64,000 bases of DNA, from the NCBI RefSeq assembly GCF_900188275.1, contig NZ_FZNY01000005.1:310001-374000 (forward strand). The letters run 5' to 3'. The notes under the pieces are model-generated. The model made no database searches. It was given only the letters and a program-made list of their open reading frames with translations, and was not told the origin of the DNA. Both the position numbers and the translations under genes were made by a program. The stretch is from Dokdonia pacifica. GTDB taxonomy: Bacteria > Bacteroidota > Bacteroidia > Flavobacteriales > Flavobacteriaceae. Positions 39,042 to 47,821 of this stretch are shown one piece after another (within the stretch, counting starts at the first letter, position 1; every line of letters starts with the position of its first letter).

Positions 39042-42000
39042 ATGATTTACTTCTTCGGAAATCCAAAAGAAACTGTATTTGCAGTTCAAAGTAATCAAGA
39101 TTTAACTCAAGAAGATAGCCAAAAGCTAGTGTGGCTTTTTGGCAATCAACCTAAGATAGAAGCGTCCACAATAGACGCTTTTTTTATTGGACCAAGAGCA
39201 ACAATGATAACACCATGGAGTACAAATGCTGTTGAAATCACTCAAAATATGGGGATTAAAAACATCATTCGTATAGAAAAGTTTTCTTCCTCTACAGAGG
39301 ATGATACTTCTTTTGATCCCATGATTTCTCAAAAATACACTGTACTTAGTCAAGATATTTTCACTTTTGACATAGAACCAGAACCTATTATTGAGCTTGA
39401 TGATATTAGAACGTATAATGAACAAGAAGGACTCGCTTTAAGTGAAGAAGAAGTTGTTTATTTGGAAGAAGTATCCAAAAAAATAGGTAGAAAACTTACA
39501 GATTCGGAAGTTTTTGGATTTAGTCAAGTAAACTCAGAACACTGTCGTCACAAGATTTTTAATGGAACCTTTGTGATAGATGGAAAAGAAATGCCCTCTT
39601 CTTTGTTTAAACTTATTAAAAAAACGTCTGCAGAAAATCCGAATACTATCGTATCTGCTTATAAAGATAATGTAGCATTTACTGAAGGACCTCGGGTTAC
39701 GCAATTTGCACCAAAAACTGCCGATAAGCCAGATTTCTATCAAGAAACAGAATTTGACAGTGTCATTTCGCTTAAAGCGGAAACCCATAATTTCCCAACA
39801 ACAGTTGAGCCTTTTAATGGAGCTGCTACAGGATCTGGAGGTGAAATTAGAGATCGACTTGCAGGAGGGAAAGGATCTTTACCACTAGCAGGCACAGCAG
39901 TATATATGACGCCATATTCAAGACTACTGGAAGATAGACCTTGGGAACAAAATATGCCCGCTAGAAAATGGCTATACCAAAATCCAATAGATTTACTGAT
40001 TAAAGCTTCTAATGGAGCATCAGACTTTGGAAATAAATTTGGACAACCCTTAATTACAGGATCAGTACTCACCTTTGAACATGAAGAAGAAGGACGTAGG
40101 TTAGGATACGATAAAGTAATTATGCAAGCTGGTGGAATAGGTTATGGAAAAAAAGATCAAGCCCTTAAAGACACTCCTAACAATGGTGACAAAATAGTCA
40201 TCTTAGGAGGAGAAAACTACCGTATTGGTATGGGAGGTGCTGCAGTATCATCTGCAGATACTGGTGCTTTTAGCTCTGGTATTGAATTAAATGCCATACA
40301 ACGTTCTAATCCAGAAATGCAAAAACGTGCTGCAAATGCCATACGAGGCCTTGTAGAAAGTGAAGAAAACCCTATTGTTTCTATACATGATCATGGAGCT
40401 GGAGGCCACTTAAATTGCCTTTCTGAACTTGTAGAAGAAACTGGAGGTCATATAGATTTGGATCAACTTCCTGTAGGTGATAAAACACTCTCTGCCAAAG
40501 AAATTATTGGTAATGAATCACAAGAACGCATGGGACTTGTGATTGGTGAAAAAGACATGGAAACACTTAAGCGTATTTCTGAACGTGAGCGTTCACCAAT
40601 GTACGAAGTAGGAAATGTTACCAATGATCATCGTTTTGCTTTTGTGAGTAAAACTACTGGGGAATCTCCAATGAATCTTGCATTAGAAGACATGTTTGGT
40701 AGTTCTCCTAAAACAGTAATGACTGATACAACGATTGATCGCGCATATAAAAACCCGACCTATCAATTAGAAAACTTTCATGATTATCTAGAACAAGTAC
40801 TACAATTAGAAGCTGTGGCTTGTAAAGATTGGCTTACTAATAAAGTAGACCGTTGCGTAGGAGGTCGTGTCGCAAAACAACAATGTGCTGGTCCTATACA
40901 ACTCCCTCTTAATAATGTAGGAGTTATGGCACTAGATTATAAAAGCACTGAAGGTATTGCTACTTCTATAGGACACTCTCCCGTAAGCGGGCTTATCGAT
41001 CCTGTAGCTGGAAGTAAAAATAGTATTGCAGAAGCTTTAACCAATATTGTATGGGCACCACTTACTGATAATTTAAAATCTGTGAGTCTATCTGCAAATT
41101 GGATGTGGCCTTGTAAAAACGAAGGTGAAGATGCTCGTTTATATAAAGCAGTACAAGCTATTTCTGACTTTGCAATAAATTTAGGTATCAATGTGCCTAC
41201 TGGAAAGGATAGCCTTTCTATGAAACAAAAGTATCCTGATGGAGATGTAATTGCACCAGGAACTGTTGTTATCTCTGCTGCTGGAAGCTGTAATAATATC
41301 AATAAAGTTGTAGAGCCTGTTCTTAAAAAAACCAGAGGAAATATTTATTATATAAATATGTCTCAAGACACCTATAAATTAGGCGGATCTAGTTTTGCAC
41401 AAGTATGTAAAACCATCGGTAATGAGGCACCTTCTATTATAGATGATTCCGCTTTCGCGAAAGCGTTTAATACCTTACAATATCTTATTAAAAATGATTT
41501 GATTTTGGCAGGACATGACGTGGCTAGTGGAGGACTTATCACCACCTTATTAGAAATGTGTTTTGCAGATACTGAATTAGGCGCAACTATAGATCTTTCC
41601 GATTTAGGAGAGCAAGATCTTATCAAAGTATTGTTTGCTGAAAACGCTGGAGTAGTATTTCAAGCCAAAGATGACTCCGTAGAAAGCATACTCTCTGAGC
41701 AAGGAATTCCATTTTCAAAAATTGGATCAGTGACACACTCAGATACATTAGAAATTAAAAATCACGGTGTAGAACTTGGACTTACTGTTTCTTCTTTAAG
41801 AGATACTTGGTATAAAACGTCTTATCTATTAGACAGTAAACAAACAGCAAATAATCTTGCTAAAGAGCGTTTTGATAATTATAAACTACAACCTTTAAGA
41901 TATATATTCCCAGGTCATTTTACAGGAAAGCTTCCTCAAATAGATGCTAGCAAACCTCGTCCAAAAGCGGCTATTTTAAGAGAGAAAGGGAGTAATTCTG

Positions 42001-42707
42001 AAAGAGAAATGGCAAATGCTATGTATCTAGCTGGTTTTGATGTAAAAGACGTTCATATGACAGATTTAATATCTGGAAGAGAAACATTGGAAGATATTCA
42101 ATTTATAGGTGCTGTTGGTGGTTTTTCTAATAGTGATGTACTAGGATCTGCAAAAGGTTGGGCTGGAGCTTTCTTATATAATGAAAAAGCAAATAAAGCT
42201 TTAAAAAACTTTTTTGCTAGAGAAAATACAATGTCTATCGGGATTTGTAATGGATGTCAATTATTCTTAGAACTAGATCTCATCAATCCTGAACATGAAA
42301 GACTTGCTAAAATGACTTATAATGATTCCAAAAAACACGAAAGTAGTTTTACAAGTGTTACCATAGGAAATACAAATAGTATCATGATGTCTACCTTAAT
42401 AGGCACAACAATGGGTGTATGGATAAGTCATGGAGAAGGGAAATTTAACCTCCCTATGGAAGAGTGGCATTATAAAATAGTAGCTAAATATGAGTATGCA
42501 AATTATCCAGCAAACCCTAATGGTTCTGATTATGATACTGCAATGCTTTGTGATATAACGGGTAGACACTTAGTAACTATGCCACATATAGAGCGCTCAA
42601 TATTTCCTTGGAACTGGGCACATTATATAGATGGAAAGCATGATGAAGTATCACCGTGGATAGAAGCATTTGTAAATGCTCGTGAATGGATTGAAAAAAA
42701 TAGTTAG
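39042..42707 (+). CDS. purL: phosphoribosylformylglycinamidine synthase, single-chain
   Basis: The enzyme converts FGAR to FGAM with glutamine and ATP in purine synthesis (EC 6.3.5.3). The 1221-residue chain is the large single-polypeptide form (E. coli 1295): an N-terminal PurS-like part, two AIR-synthase repeats (motifs HCRHKIFNG, AETHNFPTTVEPFNGAATGSGG and HDHGAGGHLNCLSE) and a C-terminal glutaminase domain with GICNGCQ (nucleophile Cys 1069) and the late HGEGKF. A TAAATTTG -7 match lies at 39003-39010. A palindrome copy encodes SAFAKAF at about residue 805, in the second AIR-synthase half. Confidence 0.97.
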   Translation: MIYFFGNPKETVFAVQSNQDLTQEDSQKLVWLFGNQPKIEASTIDAFFIGPRATMITPWSTNAVEITQNMGIKNIIRIEKFSSSTEDDTSFDPMISQKYTVLSQDIFTFDIEPEPIIELDDIRTYNEQEGLALSEEEVVYLEEVSKKIGRKLTDSEVFGFSQVNSEHCRHKIFNGTFVIDGKEMPSSLFKLIKKTSAENPNTIVSAYKDNVAFTEGPRVTQFAPKTADKPDFYQETEFDSVISLKAETHNFPTTVEPFNGAATGSGGEIRDRLAGGKGSLPLAGTAVYMTPYSRLLEDRPWEQNMPARKWLYQNPIDLLIKASNGASDFGNKFGQPLITGSVLTFEHEEEGRRLGYDKVIMQAGGIGYGKKDQALKDTPNNGDKIVILGGENYRIGMGGAAVSSADTGAFSSGIELNAIQRSNPEMQKRAANAIRGLVESEENPIVSIHDHGAGGHLNCLSELVEETGGHIDLDQLPVGDKTLSAKEIIGNESQERMGLVIGEKDMETLKRISERERSPMYEVGNVTNDHRFAFVSKTTGESPMNLALEDMFGSSPKTVMTDTTIDRAYKNPTYQLENFHDYLEQVLQLEAVACKDWLTNKVDRCVGGRVAKQQCAGPIQLPLNNVGVMALDYKSTEGIATSIGHSPVSGLIDPVAGSKNSIAEALTNIVWAPLTDNLKSVSLSANWMWPCKNEGEDARLYKAVQAISDFAINLGINVPTGKDSLSMKQKYPDGDVIAPGTVVISAAGSCNNINKVVEPVLKKTRGNIYYINMSQDTYKLGGSSFAQVCKTIGNEAPSIIDDSAFAKAFNTLQYLIKNDLILAGHDVASGGLITTLLEMCFADTELGATIDLSDLGEQDLIKVLFAENAGVVFQAKDDSVESILSEQGIPFSKIGSVTHSDTLEIKNHGVELGLTVSSLRDTWYKTSYLLDSKQTANNLAKERFDNYKLQPLRYIFPGHFTGKLPQIDASKPRPKAAILREKGSNSEREMANAMYLAGFDVKDVHMTDLISGRETLEDIQFIGAVGGFSNSDVLGSAKGWAGAFLYNEKANKALKNFFARENTMSIGICNGCQLFLELDLINPEHERLAKMTYNDSKKHESSFTSVTIGNTNSIMMSTLIGTTMGVWISHGEGKFNLPMEEWHYKIVAKYEYANYPANPNGSDYDTAMLCDITGRHLVTMPHIERSIFPWNWAHYIDGKHDEVSPWIEAFVNAREWIEKNS
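41451..41464. repeat. GCTTTCGCGAAAGC palindrome copy, in purL
   Basis: Perfect 14-mer, extending to CGCTTTCGCGAAAGCG at 41450-41465, read as A-F-A-K-A. Confidence 0.9.
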
Positions 42708-42721
42708 AAAATGTAATTTCT

Positions 42722-42747
42722 AGGTAGGAAATCCTACTATTAAATTG
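42722..42747 (+). promoter_or_regulatory. shared AGGTAGGAAA-N9-TAAATTG upstream element (copy C)
   Basis: AGGTAGGAAA (42722-42731), 9 nt, TAAATTG (42741-42747). It begins 62 bp upstream of the carboxypeptidase start. In this copy GTAGGA-AA-TCCTAC (42724-42737) also forms a perfect 6-bp dyad. Confidence 0.65.
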
Positions 42748-42783
42748 TTTTTATACTATACTACAATAAAACCTCCTTGATTA

Positions 42784-45165
42784 ATGAAAAATATTTACTT
42801 GATTATATTCTTACTTTCTTTTTTTGCTATATCTGCTCAAGAAAAACTAGAAACATACCAACGTGCTAAAATATCTTTTAATCAAGATAGTGACCTATTT
42901 AGATTACAACAGCTTGATATTCCAGCTGATCATGGAATTAAGAAGAAAGATCACTTCATCATTTCAGATTTTTCTGTTAGTGAATTAGAACGTGCTCGTA
43001 TAAATGGTTTTCAAGTAGAAGTACTTATTGAGGATATAAGAGCACATGCTGCAGAACAAAATAGATTAAACACTCCTCTACAGAGAAATGCAAGCTGTAG
43101 TGAAGATACAGGTGCAGTCTACCCTACTCCAGATAACTTCAATTTAGGATCTTTAGGCGGATATATGACATATCAAGAATTTCTAGATGAATTAGATGAT
43201 ATGCATGACCTATACCCTAATTTAATTACTGCCAGAGATGGAATAAGTGATTTCTTAACTGAAGGACAAGCTGACAACTCTGTGACACCATCTATAGGAG
43301 ACAATAGAATAGAATGGGTTAAAATAAGTGATAACCCTAATGAGACTAATGAAGGGGAAGCACAAATACTCTATACGGGTATTCATCACGCTCGAGAATT
43401 TGCTACATTATCAGAGTTAATTTTCTATATGTGGTATTTATTAGAAAACTATGAAACTGATGCTGAAGTACAGAGTATCGTAAATAACACAGAACTTTAT
43501 TTTGTTCCTGTTGTAAATCCTGATGGATATTTATACAATCAAGTATTGGATCCTACAAATGGGCAAGGATTCTGGCGTAAGAATAGAAAAAATGGTAATG
43601 GAGTAGATAACAATCGTAACTATGATTACCACATTAATGGTGATCCAAATAATGGTTCTTGGGGAGGACCAGGCGCTTCAAATAATCCAGGTTCTGAAGT
43701 ATATCACGGCCCTTCTGCATTTTCTGAAGTAGAAAACCAAGCTATCAAATGGTTTGTCGAGCAACACAATTTTGTAATTGCATTAAATAATCACTCGTTC
43801 GGAAGATTATTATACTACCCATTTGGTTATGCAGATGTAGCAACGCCTGATGATGCACTATATCAAGGAATAGGAGCTGAACTAACATCATTAAATGGTT
43901 ATAACGCATTAAGAGATTCTCCTTTCTCTGGAGATAGTGATGATTTTATGTATGGTACGGTAGGAACGCATGACAAGATATTTGCATTTACACCTGAAAT
44001 AAATAATTCTTTCTATCCGCCTTCAAATCAAATTGAAGATATTGCTAGAGAGATGATGTTCTTGAATCTTACAGCTGCAAAAATGACTAATAATTTTGCA
44101 ACATTATCTGATACTTCTTCTCTATTTATTGATACAACTACACCCGATGCTTCTTTTAATATTAGACGTTTAGGCATCAATGGATCTGGAGATTTTACAG
44201 TAAGCATAAATCCAGTATCTAGTAATATTATAAGTGTAGATACTCCTGCTACATTTTCTGGTCTTGCAACATTAGAAGATCAAGACGGTAGTATTGGATT
44301 TACCTTATCAAATAGCATTGTAGCAGGCGATATCGTAGACTATGAACTTGTCGTTAATAATGGCTCTTTTGATACATCAATTTTTATTTCTAAGATATTT
44401 GGAGAATCAGAACAGGTATTCTTTGATGATGGAAGTAGTTCAACAACAAACTTTGAGACAAATGATTGGGGAATTACAGACGATTTCTTTGAGTCGGCAC
44501 CAACTTCTATCACTGATTCTCCAAATGGAAATTATAGCAATGATGAAAATTCATCTATTGTAATAAATACACCTGTAGATTTAACAGATGCATTATCTGC
44601 TTCTGTATCATTTTATGCTAGATGGGAGATTGAAAACACATGGGATTATGTACAGTTTGAAATCTCAACTGATAATGGTTCGACTTGGATTCCTCAGTGT
44701 GGAAACTTTACAACAGAGGGAACAAACATACAACCCCTTGGTGAGCCACTATACGATGGTACTCAATCTGAGTTTGTATTAGAAGAAATTTCTCTTTCAG
44801 ACTATCTTGGAGAAGAAATTATCGCTAGATTTCAATTAGTTTCTGATGACCAAGTAAGAAGAGATGGTTTTTACTTTGATGATCTAGAGTTTCTAGTAGT
44901 AAACGAAGAGGAACTATCTGTAGGAGAAAGTATTCTTGAAAATTTCACTGTTTTTCCAAATCCTGTAAAAGATATTTTAACCGTACAAGCTCCACAAGGA
45001 GCATATACTACAACGGTATACAATATACAAGGACAGCGTGTTTCTGCAACAACAGAACACACTGGAAGTGCTCAGTTAGATTATAGCAGCTATGCAAATG
45101 GTATTTACTTTGTAAAAATAGCTTCAAACAATGCATTAAAGACTATTAAAGTGATTAAAGAATAA
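42784..45165 (+). CDS. secreted M14 zinc carboxypeptidase with T9SS sorting domain
   Basis: The 793-residue exported peptidase has a signal peptide (1-19, ending ISA) and a propeptide-like region (about 20-105). The M14 domain (about 125-425) has zinc ligands His 202 and Glu 205 in IHHAREF and His 337 in NNHSFG, with the catalytic Glu 405 in FTPEINNSF. Beta domains (about 440-700, with a jelly-roll-like stretch SASVSFYARWEIENTWDYVQFE) and a T9SS type A sorting domain (about 715-793, VFPNPVKDILTV and GIYFVKI) follow. It probably trims peptides outside the cell. It carries the AGGTAGGAAA element upstream. Confidence 0.94.
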   Translation: MKNIYLIIFLLSFFAISAQEKLETYQRAKISFNQDSDLFRLQQLDIPADHGIKKKDHFIISDFSVSELERARINGFQVEVLIEDIRAHAAEQNRLNTPLQRNASCSEDTGAVYPTPDNFNLGSLGGYMTYQEFLDELDDMHDLYPNLITARDGISDFLTEGQADNSVTPSIGDNRIEWVKISDNPNETNEGEAQILYTGIHHAREFATLSELIFYMWYLLENYETDAEVQSIVNNTELYFVPVVNPDGYLYNQVLDPTNGQGFWRKNRKNGNGVDNNRNYDYHINGDPNNGSWGGPGASNNPGSEVYHGPSAFSEVENQAIKWFVEQHNFVIALNNHSFGRLLYYPFGYADVATPDDALYQGIGAELTSLNGYNALRDSPFSGDSDDFMYGTVGTHDKIFAFTPEINNSFYPPSNQIEDIAREMMFLNLTAAKMTNNFATLSDTSSLFIDTTTPDASFNIRRLGINGSGDFTVSINPVSSNIISVDTPATFSGLATLEDQDGSIGFTLSNSIVAGDIVDYELVVNNGSFDTSIFISKIFGESEQVFFDDGSSSTTNFETNDWGITDDFFESAPTSITDSPNGNYSNDENSSIVINTPVDLTDALSASVSFYARWEIENTWDYVQFEISTDNGSTWIPQCGNFTTEGTNIQPLGEPLYDGTQSEFVLEEISLSDYLGEEIIARFQLVSDDQVRRDGFYFDDLEFLVVNEEELSVGESILENFTVFPNPVKDILTVQAPQGAYTTTVYNIQGQRVSATTEHTGSAQLDYSSYANGIYFVKIASNNALKTIKVIKE

Positions 45166-45188
45166 ATTCCATACACTAAATATTTTTA

Positions 45189-45223
45189 CAAAAAAGGGCT
45201 AACAAATTGTTAGCCCTTTTTTG
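45189..45223 (+). terminator. Rho-independent terminator of the carboxypeptidase gene
   Basis: Perfect 17-bp arms (45189-45205 and 45207-45223) around a single central A, with the core AGGGCTAACAA/TTGTTAGCCCT and a T6 run. Confidence 0.9.
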
Positions 45224-45376
45224 TAGTAGTAACTATTTCTATGCCTTTAATAGCAAGCATATTATAATTCCTATTGTTAAATAATTCTCGATTCTTAAAA
45301 ATATCCTACATGATTTTAACATAATCAATAAAAAAACCATCATTTTTTCATATTTTGCAAGGATAAATTATAGTAC

Positions 45377-47152
45377 ATGGAAATTACGAGACTTTTTGAT
45401 TTCCCATATTACCAATTAGAGAAAAATAATATTTCTGATGCGCTTTGCACAAAGAAAAATGGTGTTTGGGAAGCTACTTCAACTCAAGAATATATAGATA
45501 AAGCAAATGCGATAAGTAGAGGCTTATTACGTTTAGGCGTAAAACCTAATGACAAGATTGCATTAATATCAATGACCAATAGAACAGAATGGAATATTTG
45601 TGATATTGGAATATTACAACTAGGAGCTCAAAATGTTCCTATATATCCTACCATATCTATGGAGGATTATGCCTATGTTTTAAATCATTCTGAATCAAAA
45701 TACTGTTTTGTTTCTTGTGCTGAGGTTCATGGTAAAATTTCTGCTATCATGGATCAGGTTCCTTCTTTAAAAGGAGTGTATTCTTATGACGAATTAGGTG
45801 ATTGTGATAATTGGACAAAGGTATTAGAGCTTGGTGCTGATGATAGCAATCAAGACGAAGTTGAAAAACTTAAAGACAATGTAAAAACAGATGACCTAGC
45901 AACACTTATATATACTTCAGGTACTACAGGGAGACCAAAAGGAGTGATGTTATCTCATAAAAATATCGTGAGTAATGCACTTGCGAGCTCACATAGACTT
46001 CCAATACCTGAAAATGATGTAAGAGCATTAAGTTTTCTTCCGGTATGCCATATTTATGAGCGTATGCTCATGTATTTATATCAATACATGGGAGTTTCAA
46101 TTTATTTTGCAGAATCATTAGAAACTATAAGTGATAATCTTAAAGAAGTAAAACCAGTTGTGATGACTGCTGTGCCTAGACTATTAGAAAAGGTATATGA
46201 TAAAATCATAGCTAAAGGAGCAGACCTTTCAGGTATAAAAAAATCACTTTTCTTTTGGGCTGTAAAAATAGGATTACAATACAAACCATATGGACAGAAT
46301 GGATGGTGGTATGAGAAAAAGTTAGGATTAGCACGTAAACTTATTTTTTCTAAATGGAAAGAAGGTTTAGGAGGCAATTTAAAACTCATAGCTTCTGGAA
46401 GTGCTGCACTACAACCTAGACTAGCACGTATTTTTAATGCAGCCGAAATGGGAATCATGGAAGGCTACGGTCTTACAGAAACATCACCTGTTTGCTCTGT
46501 AAATGATATGCGTGAAGGAGGTTTTAAAGTAGGAACGGTAGGGAAATTATTACCTGGTGTAGAAGTAAAGATAGCTGAAGATGGAGAAATTCTTGTAAAA
46601 GGGCCTAATGTAATGATGGGCTATTATAAAGATCAAGAAAAAACAGACGAAGTAATTAAAAATGGATATTTCCATACAGGTGATATCGGAGAGATTGATC
46701 AAGATGGATTCTTAAAGATCACTGATCGTAAAAAAGAAATGTTCAAAACATCTGGAGGAAAATATGTAGCACCTCAACTTCTAGAAAATAGATTCAAGCA
46801 ATCTTTATTTATAGAACAAATTATGGTTGTAGGTGATGGAGAAAAAATGCCTGCGGCATTAATTCAACCAAATTTCGAATTTTTAACTGATTGGGCCGAC
46901 AAAAAAGGAATCTCATATACAGATCATGCAGATCTTATTTCTCAAGAACGTGTTGTAAAACGTTATCAAAAAGAAGTAGATGAAGCTAATGAGACATTTG
47001 CCAAATGGGAAAAAGTAAAACAATTCCGTTTAACGCCAGATACTTGGTCTGTAGAAGAAGGTCACCTCACTCCTACTATGAAATTAAAACGTAAAATTAT
47101 AAAAGAAAAATATAAGCCACTGTATAATGATATTTATGGCCATACAGAATAA
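45377..47152 (+). CDS. long-chain acyl-CoA synthetase (AMP-binding, FadD15-like)
   Basis: The 591-residue enzyme activates fatty acids to acyl-CoA with ATP (EC 6.2.1.3). The P-loop TLIYTSGTTGRPKGVMLSH, the A5 motif EGYGLTETSPV, A7/A8 with GYFHTGDIGEIDQDGFLKITDRKKEMFKTS and the C-terminal lysine-containing region (TPTMKLKRK) are all present. The length and the KTSGGKYVAPQ stretch fit the bubblegum/FadD15 group. It is flanked by terminators on both sides, so it is monocistronic. Confidence 0.94.
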   Translation: MEITRLFDFPYYQLEKNNISDALCTKKNGVWEATSTQEYIDKANAISRGLLRLGVKPNDKIALISMTNRTEWNICDIGILQLGAQNVPIYPTISMEDYAYVLNHSESKYCFVSCAEVHGKISAIMDQVPSLKGVYSYDELGDCDNWTKVLELGADDSNQDEVEKLKDNVKTDDLATLIYTSGTTGRPKGVMLSHKNIVSNALASSHRLPIPENDVRALSFLPVCHIYERMLMYLYQYMGVSIYFAESLETISDNLKEVKPVVMTAVPRLLEKVYDKIIAKGADLSGIKKSLFFWAVKIGLQYKPYGQNGWWYEKKLGLARKLIFSKWKEGLGGNLKLIASGSAALQPRLARIFNAAEMGIMEGYGLTETSPVCSVNDMREGGFKVGTVGKLLPGVEVKIAEDGEILVKGPNVMMGYYKDQEKTDEVIKNGYFHTGDIGEIDQDGFLKITDRKKEMFKTSGGKYVAPQLLENRFKQSLFIEQIMVVGDGEKMPAALIQPNFEFLTDWADKKGISYTDHADLISQERVVKRYQKEVDEANETFAKWEKVKQFRLTPDTWSVEEGHLTPTMKLKRKIIKEKYKPLYNDIYGHTE

Positions 47153-47172
47153 TTATTACTAAAAGCTTAAAT

Positions 47173-47209
47173 AAAAACTCCATTACTACTATTGTAATGG
47201 AGTTTTTTT
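47173..47209 (+). terminator. Rho-independent terminator of the acyl-CoA synthetase gene
   Basis: The arms AAAAACTCCATTAC and GTAATGGAGTTTTT enclose a 7-nt loop and are followed by T's. Confidence 0.9.
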
Positions 47210-47230
47210 ATGACCAATTTTCATTTTTTA

Positions 47231-47250
47231 TACGCTTTCGCGAAAGCGTA
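47231..47250. repeat. 20-bp palindrome copy, intergenic
   Basis: Perfect TACGCTTTCGCGAAAGCGTA between the acyl-CoA synthetase terminator and the BlaI-type promoter region. Confidence 0.92.
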
Positions 47251-47273
47251 CACACAATAAAAAACTAAAATAA

Positions 47274-47287
47274 TAGTTACATAACTA
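47274..47287. promoter_or_regulatory. putative BlaI-type operator 1
   Basis: TAGTTACATAACTA is an inverted repeat TAGTTA-CA-TAACTA. It is the upstream member of a pair whose centres are 20 bp apart. Confidence 0.6.
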
Positions 47288-47293
47288 CAAAAA

Positions 47294-47307
47294 TAGTTGT
47301 TCAACTA
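47294..47307. promoter_or_regulatory. putative BlaI-type operator 2, overlapping the -33 element
   Basis: TAGTTGTTCAACTA is an inverted repeat TAGTTG-TT-CAACTA. The TTG at 47297-47299 inside it is placed 20 bp before the -7 element, so binding here would block the promoter. Confidence 0.65.
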
Positions 47308-47327
47308 AAAAAATCGTTATACATTTG
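47297..47327 (+). promoter_or_regulatory. promoter of the BlaI/M56 operon
   Basis: TTG (47297-47299), 20-bp spacer, TACATTTG (47320-47327), matching TAnnTTTG. It is about 86 bp upstream of the BlaI start. Confidence 0.65.
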
Positions 47328-47413
47328 AAATATCAATTACACTATCTTTTAAAATAGAAGATATCATCAATCAAATAAAAATTAAAAAAATACCGTTTGC
47401 ACGGTCTATACAT

Positions 47414-47779
47414 ATGGAGAAATTAACTAATAAAGAAGAGGAAATAATGCATTCCTTATGGCAACTAGAAAAAGCCTTTGTTAAAGAAGTAGTAGCAACA
47501 TTGCCCGCAGGTAATCATTACAACACGGTATCTACAGTGATACGTAATCTTGAAGAAAAAGGATATGTATCGCATACTGCATTTGGAAAGACACACCAAT
47601 ACTACCCTATAATTACGATAGAAGCATACCGTAAGCAATTTATGCAAACTGCAACTCAAAAGTTTTTTGATAGTTCATATAAAGAAGTCGTATCCTTTTT
47701 TGCAAAAGAAGAAAAAATTTCTGCTGCTGAATTGAGAGAAATTCTAGCCATTATTGAAAACAAAGAAAATAAAGCGTAG
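47414..47779 (+). CDS. BlaI/MecI/CopY-family transcriptional repressor
   Basis: The 121-residue winged-helix repressor has EIMHSLWQLEKAFVKEVVATL and a recognition-helix region NTVSTVIRNLEEKGYVSH (about 36-54), then a C-terminal dimerisation helix region (about 80-118). Family members bind short dyads as dimers and are cleaved after their partner M56 sensor is activated. The partner gene follows after 42 bp, and two matching dyads lie in front of the gene, which points to autoregulation. Confidence 0.93.
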   Translation: MEKLTNKEEEIMHSLWQLEKAFVKEVVATLPAGNHYNTVSTVIRNLEEKGYVSHTAFGKTHQYYPIITIEAYRKQFMQTATQKFFDSSYKEVVSFFAKEEKISAAELREILAIIENKENKA

Positions 47780-47821
47780 CAACTAGTAACTATTCTCTTT
47801 GGTGAGAGAAAATCAAAACGT

